Shown here one piece after another: positions 5,016 to 9,923 of a DNA stretch of 9,923 bases. Source of the stretch: an uncultured Bacilli bacterium. Its GTDB lineage: Bacteria > Bacillota_I > Bacilli_A > RF39 > UBA660. Within the stretch, counting starts at the first letter, position 1; each line of letters begins with the position of its first letter. Under the pieces are notes generated by a model, which was not told where the DNA came from, did not search any database, and saw only the letters and a program-made list of their open reading frames with translations. The stretch spans positions 1-9,923 of the forward strand of contig CAJUTW010000049.1 in assembly GCA_910589335.1 (NCBI GenBank), given 5' to 3'. Both the position numbers and the translations under genes were made by a program.

Positions 5016-6938
5016 ATGAATGAAGAAAAAGTTGAAAGAGAATATGATTCATCTGCAATACAAGTTTTGGAAGGACTAGAAGCTGTTCGTAAAAGACCTG
5101 GTATGTATATAGGATCAACTAGTTCTAGAGGGTTACATCATTTGGTTTGGGAAATTGTAGATAATGCTATTGATGAGGCTTTAGCAGGTTATTGTTCTCA
5201 TATTGAAGTAACTGTTTGTAAAGATAATAGTATTATTGTTAAAGATGATGGACGTGGTATACCAGTTGATGTTCATCCAAAAACTGGAAAAAGTACTGTG
5301 GAAACTGTTTATACAGTACTTCATGCTGGTGGAAAATTTGGAGGTGGAGGATACAAAGTATCTGGTGGTCTTCATGGTGTTGGTGCTAGTGTTGTTAATG
5401 CTTTAAGTGATTGGTTAGAAGTTAAAGTATATAAAAATGGAAATGTTTATTATCAACGTTATAGTCGTGGAGGGCATCCAGATGATGATTTAAAAATAAT
5501 TGATAAATGTAGTGAAGATAGAACAGGTACTACAGTACAATTTTTACCAGATGATGAAATTTTTACAGAAACAACAGTTTATGATTATGAAATTCTAAAA
5601 AATAGATTAAAAGAGTTAGCATTCTTAAATAAAGGTCTTAGAATAACTTTATATGATGAAAGAGAAGCTGATAAAAAGGATTCATTTTATTATGAAGGTG
5701 GATTAATTGAGTATGTTGCTATGCTTAATAAAAATAAAGGACCTATTCATGAAACTATAGTAGATGTTGAAGGTGAAGATAAAGATATTAAAGTTGAAGT
5801 AGCACTTCAGTATAATGAAACTTATAATTCTAGTATTTATTCATTTGTAAATAATATTACAACTCCTGAGGGTGGTACTCATGAAGATGGAGTAAGACGT
5901 GCTCTTACACGTATTCTTAATAAATATGCTAGTAATCAAGGAATTTTAAAGGAAAAAGATGATCCTCTTACTGGTGATGATGTACGTGAAGGTGTAACTT
6001 TAATAGTTTCTATTAAACATCCTAATCCACAATTTGAGGGACAAACTAAAACAAAGCTTGGTAATAGTGAAGTTAGAGCTATAGCTGATAAAATTTTTTC
6101 GGAAGCTTTTGAAAGATTTTTAATGGAAAATCCTGATCAAGCTAAAATTATTGTTGAAAAATCTATGACTGCTAGTAGGGCAAGAGTTGCAGCTAAAAAA
6201 GCTCGTGAACTTACTCGTCGTAAGGGTGATTTAGATGTTACTAATTTTTATGGAAAATTATCAGATTGTAAAAGTAAAGATGCAACTGTAAGTGAGATTT
6301 TCTTAGTCGAAGGAGATTCTGCTGGAGGTTCTGCTAAAAAGGGTAGAGACGGTATGACTCAAGCAATTTTACCTTTACGTGGAAAGATTTTAAATGTTGA
6401 AAAAGCTAGACTTGATAAGGCTTTGAGTAATGAAGAGATTCGTACTATTATCACGGCGTTTGGTACTGGAATAGGGGATGATTTTGATTTATCTAAATTA
6501 AGATATCATAAAATTATTATCATGACAGATGCTGATGTTGATGGTAGTCATATTCGTGTTTTATTACTTACTTTATTTTATAGATTTTTTAGACCTATTG
6601 TTGAAGCAGGTCATGTATATGCTGCTCAACCACCACTTTATAGAATAACACATGGTAAAACTAGAAAATACGTGTTAGATGATGATGAAAGAGATGCATA
6701 TCTTGCAACTATTGGAAATGTAAAATATGAAATAGCTCGTATGAAAGGTCTAGGAGAGATGGATGCTGATGAATTAAATGAAACAACTATGGATATAAAT
6801 ACGCGTGTTTTAAGAAAAATTACTGTTGATGATGCTATTGCTGCAGATGAAGTTTTTTCTAAGCTAATGGGTGAAGAAGTTGGCCCTCGTAGAGAGTTTA
6901 TTGAAACTAATGCAGCATATGCTAATTTGGATATTTAA
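5016..6938 (+). CDS. gyrB: DNA gyrase subunit B
   Basis: GyrB is the ATPase subunit of the GyrA2B2 type II topoisomerase that introduces negative supercoils. Its 640 residues are close to the 638 of B. subtilis. The N-terminal GHKL ATPase shows EIVDNAIDEAL (46-56, catalytic Glu46 and metal-binding Asn50), DDGRGIPV (77-84), GGLHGVG (117-123) and the QTK loop with Lys345 (343-345). The C-terminal Toprim domain has VEGDSAGGSAKKGRD (431-445) and the metal-binding TDADVDGSH (504-512), ending in the short form typical of Gram-positives (GPRREFIETN near the end). There is no large insertion as in proteobacterial GyrB. The ribosome binding site AGGTAG (5005-5010) overlaps the recF stop codon. The gene uses CGT for Arg much more often than dnaA, as expected for higher expression. 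remB (yaaB), which lies between recF and gyrB in B. subtilis, is absent. Confidence 0.98.
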   Translation: MNEEKVEREYDSSAIQVLEGLEAVRKRPGMYIGSTSSRGLHHLVWEIVDNAIDEALAGYCSHIEVTVCKDNSIIVKDDGRGIPVDVHPKTGKSTVETVYTVLHAGGKFGGGGYKVSGGLHGVGASVVNALSDWLEVKVYKNGNVYYQRYSRGGHPDDDLKIIDKCSEDRTGTTVQFLPDDEIFTETTVYDYEILKNRLKELAFLNKGLRITLYDEREADKKDSFYYEGGLIEYVAMLNKNKGPIHETIVDVEGEDKDIKVEVALQYNETYNSSIYSFVNNITTPEGGTHEDGVRRALTRILNKYASNQGILKEKDDPLTGDDVREGVTLIVSIKHPNPQFEGQTKTKLGNSEVRAIADKIFSEAFERFLMENPDQAKIIVEKSMTASRARVAAKKARELTRRKGDLDVTNFYGKLSDCKSKDATVSEIFLVEGDSAGGSAKKGRDGMTQAILPLRGKILNVEKARLDKALSNEEIRTIITAFGTGIGDDFDLSKLRYHKIIIMTDADVDGSHIRVLLLTLFYRFFRPIVEAGHVYAAQPPLYRITHGKTRKYVLDDDERDAYLATIGNVKYEIARMKGLGEMDADELNETTMDINTRVLRKITVDDAIAADEVFSKLMGEEVGPRREFIETNAAYANLDI

Positions 6939-6951
6939 GGAGGTTTATTAA

Positions 6952-9426
6952 ATGGATAGATTAGAAAATAATAATATTGTAAAAGAAGTTCAGGATTCAT
7001 TTTTGGATTATTCTATGAGTGTTATAACAGCTCGTGCAATTCCTGATTTAAGAGATGGTTTAAAGCCTGTTCATCGTAGAATTTTGTATTCTATGTATGA
7101 ATCTGGTTATACTCCTGATAAGCCTCATAGAAAAAGTGCTAAAACTGTTGGTGAAGTTATGGGTAACTATCATCCACATGGTGATTCTTCTATATATGAA
7201 GCAATGGTTCGTATGGCACAAGATTTTTCTTATAGATATATGTTAATCGATGGTCATGGTAATTTTGGTAATATTGAGGGTGATGCAGCAGCCGCAATGC
7301 GTTATACTGAGTCTCGATTATCTAAGATTTCTCTTGAATTACTTAAAAATATTAACAAAAATACTGTTGATTTTACACCAAACTTTGATGAAAGTGAAAA
7401 AGAACCTGTTGTTTTACCTTCAAGATTTCCAAATATTCTTGTTAATGGTACAACTGGAATAGCTGTTGGTATGGCTACTAATATACCTCCTCATAATTTG
7501 AGTGAAGTTATTGATGGATGTGTTGCTTACATTGATAATCCTGATATTGAACTTGATGGATTAATGCAGCATATTAAAGGTCCTGATTTTCCTACTGGAG
7601 CTACTATTTTAGGTAATAGTGGTATTAGAAAGGCTTATGAAACGGGTAGAGGAAGCATTACTATTAGAAGTAAGGCTCAGATTGAAGAGAAGTCTGGTAA
7701 ACAATATATAATAATTGATGAAGTACCTTATGGTGTTAATACTTTGGAACTTAAAAATAAGGTTGCTGAATTAGTTCATAATAAAACAATTGAAGGAATT
7801 GCTGATTATCATTCTGATTTAAAGAATGGTATTAAGATTACAATTACTTTAAAAAGAGATGCAAATGCGCAAGTAGTTTTAAATAAGTTATATAAACATA
7901 CTTCATTACAAACTACTTATGGAATTATTTTCTTGATGCTAGATCAGGGTGTTCCTAAAACATTAGGTCTTAAGGATATTATTGTTAAATATATAGATTA
8001 TCAAAAGGAAGTTATTATTCGTAGAACAAGGTTTGATTTAGAAGTTGCTGAAAAGCGTGTTCATATTTTAGAAGGTTTGAAGATTGCTCTTGATAATATA
8101 GATGCTGTTATAAAATTAATTAGAGGTTCTAAGAGTGATGAAGAAGCTAGAAATGGATTAATGAATGGATTTAAATTATCAGAAATTCAAGCTAATGCAA
8201 TTTTAGAGATGAGATTACGTCGTTTAACAGGTTTAGAGCGCGAAAAAATAGAAAATGAACTAAATGACTTACTAAATACAATTGCAGATTTAAAGGCTAT
8301 TTTAGCTAGTGATGAGAAGATATTAGAAGTAATAAAAAATGAATTGCTAGAAATTAAACAAAAATTTGGTGATGAGAGACGTACTAATATAGATATGACT
8401 GCTATTGAATTTATAGAGGATGAGTCTTTAATTCCTGAGGAAGAAATAATTGTTAATTTAACAAAAAATGGTTATATAAAAAGATTAAGAACTGATACTT
8501 ATAAAACTCAAAATCGTGGTGGAGTAGGTATTAAGGGAATGTCTACTAATGAAGAGGATTTTGTAGAACATTTAATTTCTATGAGTACTCATGATTATAT
8601 TTTATTCTTCTCTAATTTAGGAAGAGTTTATAGAATGAAAGGTTATGAAATTCCTGAATTTTCTAGACAATCTAAAGGTTTACCTATTATTAATTTATTG
8701 GCATTAGATAAAAATGAAAACATTAGTTCGATAATTAGTATAAAAACTGATGATGATTCTACTAAATATTTAATGTTTGCAACACGTAATGGTATTGTTA
8801 AACGTACTCCTATTGAAGAGTTTGATAATATTAGAAAAAGTGGTAAAATTGCTATTATTTTAAGAGAAAATGATGAATTAATAAGTGTTAAAAAGACTTG
8901 TGGAAAAAATGAAATTGTAATCGGAGCTAATAATGGGCGAATGGTTAGATTTGATGAAAATGAATTAAGATCTATGGGACGTAGTAGTTCTGGAGTTAAA
9001 GGTATTGATTTAGATGGAAGCTTTGTTGTTGGAGCTGAAGTTATAGAAGAGGGACATTTAGTTTTAATTGTTACAGAAAATGGTTATGGAAAACAAACTG
9101 TTATAGATGAATATCGTAAGACTCATAGAGGAAGTAAAGGTGTTAAAGCTTTAAATGTAACAGATAAAAATGGTACTATGGTTTCTTTAAAATGTTTATC
9201 TCCTGAGTCGCAATTAGATTTAATGATTATGACTAATAGTGGAATTTTAATTAAATTACCTTTAGAACAAGTTTCTACTTTAAAAAGAGCAACACAAGGT
9301 GTTAGATTAATTAATTTAAAAGGAGATCAAAAAGTTGCTACTGTTGCTTTAGTAGAGAAAGAACAACTTGATGATAATGTTAATGATGATGAAACTAGTA
9401 TAGAAAATAGTAGTGGTAATGAATAA
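6952..9426 (+). CDS. gyrA: DNA gyrase subunit A
   Basis: GyrA is the breakage–reunion and DNA-wrapping subunit of gyrase. The 824 residues are normal for the family. The winged-helix region has GLKPVHRRILYSM (36-48) and the quinolone-determining loop HPHGDSSIYE (74-83), with the sensitive-type Ser79 and Glu83 (positions 83 and 87 of E. coli). The catalytic Tyr118 lies in AAAAMRYTESR. The tower and coiled-coil follow (about 345-475), with typical hydrophobic/acidic repeats before the C-terminal beta-pinwheel (about 498-800). The GyrA box at 520-526 reads QNRGGVG instead of QRRGGRG (or QKRGGRG), losing two basic positions. The tail (about 805-824) is acidic and Asn/Ser-rich. ParC is unlikely because the gene follows gyrB by 13 bases. 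TAAGGAGG (6936-6943) overlaps the gyrB stop and lies 8 bases before the ATG, the best ribosome binding site in the operon. Confidence 0.97.
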   Translation: MDRLENNNIVKEVQDSFLDYSMSVITARAIPDLRDGLKPVHRRILYSMYESGYTPDKPHRKSAKTVGEVMGNYHPHGDSSIYEAMVRMAQDFSYRYMLIDGHGNFGNIEGDAAAAMRYTESRLSKISLELLKNINKNTVDFTPNFDESEKEPVVLPSRFPNILVNGTTGIAVGMATNIPPHNLSEVIDGCVAYIDNPDIELDGLMQHIKGPDFPTGATILGNSGIRKAYETGRGSITIRSKAQIEEKSGKQYIIIDEVPYGVNTLELKNKVAELVHNKTIEGIADYHSDLKNGIKITITLKRDANAQVVLNKLYKHTSLQTTYGIIFLMLDQGVPKTLGLKDIIVKYIDYQKEVIIRRTRFDLEVAEKRVHILEGLKIALDNIDAVIKLIRGSKSDEEARNGLMNGFKLSEIQANAILEMRLRRLTGLEREKIENELNDLLNTIADLKAILASDEKILEVIKNELLEIKQKFGDERRTNIDMTAIEFIEDESLIPEEEIIVNLTKNGYIKRLRTDTYKTQNRGGVGIKGMSTNEEDFVEHLISMSTHDYILFFSNLGRVYRMKGYEIPEFSRQSKGLPIINLLALDKNENISSIISIKTDDDSTKYLMFATRNGIVKRTPIEEFDNIRKSGKIAIILRENDELISVKKTCGKNEIVIGANNGRMVRFDENELRSMGRSSSGVKGIDLDGSFVVGAEVIEEGHLVLIVTENGYGKQTVIDEYRKTHRGSKGVKALNVTDKNGTMVSLKCLSPESQLDLMIMTNSGILIKLPLEQVSTLKRATQGVRLINLKGDQKVATVALVEKEQLDDNVNDDETSIENSSGNE

Positions 9427-9457
9427 AAAAACGCTTCAATTTTGAAGTGTTTTTTTT
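9427..9457 (+). terminator. Terminator of the recF–gyrB–gyrA operon
   Basis: An 8-bp stem ACGCTTCA (9431-9438)/TGAAGTGT (9443-9450) with loop ATTT, one G·U pair, an A-tract before and seven T after (9451-9457). It begins directly after the gyrA TAA. Confidence 0.88.
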
Positions 9458-9458
9458 G

Positions 9459-9484
9459 AAAAAGTTTTTAATTAAAAACTTTTT
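9459..9484. repeat. 26-bp perfect AT-rich palindrome
   Basis: The half-site AAAAAGTTTTTAA (9459-9471) is followed with no loop by its exact reverse complement (9472-9484). It lies one base after the T-run of the gyrA terminator and ends in T5, so it may be a back-up terminator working in both directions. A protein-binding role is also possible. Confidence 0.5.
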
Positions 9485-9510
9485 ATTGATATAAAAGATA
9501 AAAAATAACT

Positions 9511-9519
9511 TGTGGAAAA
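9511..9519 (-). other. DnaA box (TTTTCCACA)
   Basis: The minus strand reads TTTTCCACA, the same variant that dominates the dnaA-flanking boxes. It lies 21 bp upstream of parS, in non-coding DNA downstream of gyrA. Confidence 0.5.
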
Positions 9520-9540
9520 AATTATTTCAAATAAAATTAA

Positions 9541-9556
9541 TGTTTCACGTGAAACA
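9541..9556. promoter_or_regulatory. parS: parS centromere site (ParB/Spo0J loading site)
   Basis: The 16-bp perfect palindrome TGTTTCACGTGAAACA matches the B. subtilis parS consensus TGTTNCACGTGAAACA at every position. ParB (Spo0J), a CTP-dependent clamp, loads here and spreads, recruiting SMC and working with ParA (Soj) to segregate the origin. About 9 kb from dnaA and in non-coding DNA is a normal place for an origin-proximal parS. No parA or parB gene is in the window. Confidence 0.95.
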
Positions 9557-9559
9557 TTT

Positions 9560-9568
9560 TTATCCACA
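9560..9568 (+). other. Perfect consensus DnaA box (TTATCCACA)
   Basis: TTATCCACA is a 9/9 match to the consensus, the only perfect one noted in the window. It is 3 bp from the end of parS and about 18 bp before the first Noc palindrome. DnaA binding is likely; whether the site acts in initiation, as a titration site or in cross-talk with ParB/Soj is unknown. Confidence 0.75.
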
Positions 9569-9586
9569 GATTTTGTTTAAAATTAC

Positions 9587-9610
9587 AAATTATTTCCCGG
9601 GAAATAATTT
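9587..9610. promoter_or_regulatory. Noc binding site 1, in a 24-bp perfect palindrome
   Basis: The half-site AAATTATTTCCC and its exact mirror form a 24-bp palindrome. Its central 16 bp, TATTTCCCGGGAAATA (9591-9606), equal the B. subtilis Noc binding sequence (NBS). Noc is the ParB paralogue that binds NBS, spreads and tethers DNA to the membrane, blocking division over the nucleoid. parS and NBS differ here at two positions per half-site (TGTTTCAC and TATTTCCC). The centre is 50 bp from the parS centre. No noc gene is in the window, so its presence in the genome is inferred. Confidence 0.88.
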
Positions 9611-9616
9611 TTTAGT

Positions 9617-9638
9617 TATAAATTTTATAAAATTTATA
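9617..9638. repeat. 22-bp all-A/T perfect palindrome
   Basis: The half-site TATAAATTTTA (9617-9627) is followed by its exact reverse complement (9628-9638). It begins 6 bp after the first Noc palindrome. In such AT-rich DNA a chance origin is possible; a role in DNA melting or hairpin formation would be inference. Confidence 0.4.
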
Positions 9639-9841
9639 TATTTAGAAAATTGTCTATACATTTAATTTTTTTCTAATTTAAATTTTAATTATTTTAAAAA
9701 ATAGATTATTTTATGAGCCAATACTAATTTTGATCATAAAAAAGAAGATATTTTCTTTTTGTTAATTCTAATATACATCTATTTTTCACAAAAATTTTAA
9801 TTTAAAAAAAATATATAATGTTAAATAAATAATATGTTTAT
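9639..9841. other. AT-rich non-coding stretch between the Noc sites
   Basis: I see no credible gene here: all frames are closed often and none has a ribosome binding site. It contains a hairpin AAAAAGAA/TTCTTTTT with a 6-base loop (9739-9760) that ends in T5 and could be a weak terminator. It also has a relaxed DnaA-box match TTTTTCACA (9782-9790). Base composition is almost entirely A/T, which could mark flexible or easily melted DNA. Confidence 0.4.
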
Positions 9842-9865
9842 AAATTATTTCCCGGGAAATAATTT
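9842..9865. promoter_or_regulatory. Noc binding site 2, identical 24-bp palindrome
   Basis: This is an exact second copy of the 24-bp palindrome at 9587-9610; its core TATTTCCCGGGAAATA lies at 9846-9861. The two centres are 255 bp apart, and the flanks differ beyond a few T, so this is not a larger duplication. Two full-length sites in one spacer should make a strong Noc loading zone. Confidence 0.88.
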
Positions 9866-9885
9866 TTGATTTTACCTTTAGGATG

Positions 9886-9907
9886 TGGCTTATCTTACGA
9901 TAAGCCA
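9886..9907. other. 9-bp hairpin of unknown role near the right edge
   Basis: TGGCTTATC (9886-9894) pairs perfectly with GATAAGCCA (9899-9907). The loop is TTAC on the plus strand and GTAA, a GNRA-type tetraloop, on the minus strand. There is no T-run after either strand's stem, so it is not a standard terminator by itself. It could be part of an RNA leader, a small RNA or a read-through structure; the window ends too soon to decide. Confidence 0.45.
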
Positions 9908-9909
9908 TC

Positions 9910-9923
9910 AAAAAACCACCTGC
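9910..9923 (-). terminator. Probable 3' half of a terminator cut by the window edge
   Basis: On the minus strand the window starts GCAGGTGG followed by six T, the same design as the rpmH terminator (CAGTGG plus six T). The partner arm (expected CCACCTGC) would lie beyond the right edge. It suggests a minus-strand transcript, or a bidirectional terminator, coming from the right. Confidence 0.4.

Noticed and set aside
5181..5375. 64-aa minus-strand open frame inside gyrB
   Set aside because: It is antisense to the conserved ATPase core of gyrB, its product is a low-complexity Ser/Thr/Phe-rich peptide, and it resembles no family I know.
7250..7462. 70-aa plus-strand open frame inside gyrA
   Set aside because: It is an out-of-frame reading of the conserved catalytic-Tyr region of gyrA; its Leu/Ile-rich peptide is what AT-rich frame shifts produce.
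499..9426. Genetic code 4 (TGA as Trp), suggested by the lack of TGA stops in the seven main genes
   Set aside because: Every Trp checked is TGG and no in-frame TGA occurs in any main gene. Few TGA stops are normal in AT-rich genomes. The organism also shows Noc and parS sites and a ComK, which do not suggest a mycoplasma.
9639..9923. Possible minus-strand gene reading in from the right edge
   Set aside because: One frame is open for about 40 codons, but it runs through the Noc palindrome and AT tracts into low-complexity Ile/Leu/Tyr/Phe and has no family features.
1..9923. CRISPR array, insertion sequence, tRNA or rRNA genes
   Set aside because: No regularly spaced repeats, transposase-like frames, terminal inverted repeats, or tRNA/rRNA sequence blocks were seen. 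The region is conserved core chromosome.

Overview
The window is a replication-origin region from a very AT-rich, low-GC Bacillota, probably class Bacilli or a relative. The evidence is the order rpmH (divergent)–dnaA–dnaN–X–recF–gyrB–gyrA, the Gram-positive style DnaA, DnaN, GyrB and GyrA proteins, strong GGAGG-type ribosome binding sites, a textbook parS site, two Noc-binding-site palindromes and a ComK-family protein. Translation table 11 fits: every Trp I checked is TGG, and all seven main genes stop with TAA or TAG. The species cannot be named from the sequence; an uncultured gut lineage is possible but is only a guess.

Layout. Positions 1-222 hold a short rpmH unit on the minus strand, with its own terminator and promoter. 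Positions 223-522 are the upstream half of oriC, with about six DnaA-box-like sites. dnaA (523-1908) is followed by a 126-bp spacer with two TTTTCCACA boxes and an AT-rich stretch, the likely second half of a bipartite origin, and then by dnaN (2035-3162), which ends in a terminator that overlaps its stop codon. The slot between dnaN and recF, which in many Bacilli holds the S4-domain gene yaaA/rlbA, instead carries a self-contained gene for a ComK-family competence regulator (3327-3779). It has its own upstream AT-boxes and its own terminator. An extended -10 promoter then starts the recF–gyrB–gyrA operon. recF has no Shine-Dalgarno of its own and appears to be translationally coupled to an 8-codon upstream ORF.

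The operon ends in a strong terminator at 9427-9457. The remaining ~460 bp have no gene but are dense in palindromes: a consensus 16-bp parS (9541-9556), a perfect DnaA box 3 bp away, and two identical 24-bp palindromes containing the Noc binding site (9587-9610 and 9842-9865). There are also several AT hairpins, and at the right edge what looks like half of a minus-strand terminator.

How it works together: DnaA opens oriC, DnaN clamps the polymerase, RecF serves gap repair, and GyrA/GyrB relieve positive supercoils. The parS/Noc sites probably load ParB (Spo0J) and Noc close to the origin, for chromosome segregation and nucleoid occlusion. The points most worth following up are the origin-embedded comK, the compact parS + two NBS + DnaA-box cluster, the degenerate GyrA box, the shortened L34 protein and the recF leader ORF.
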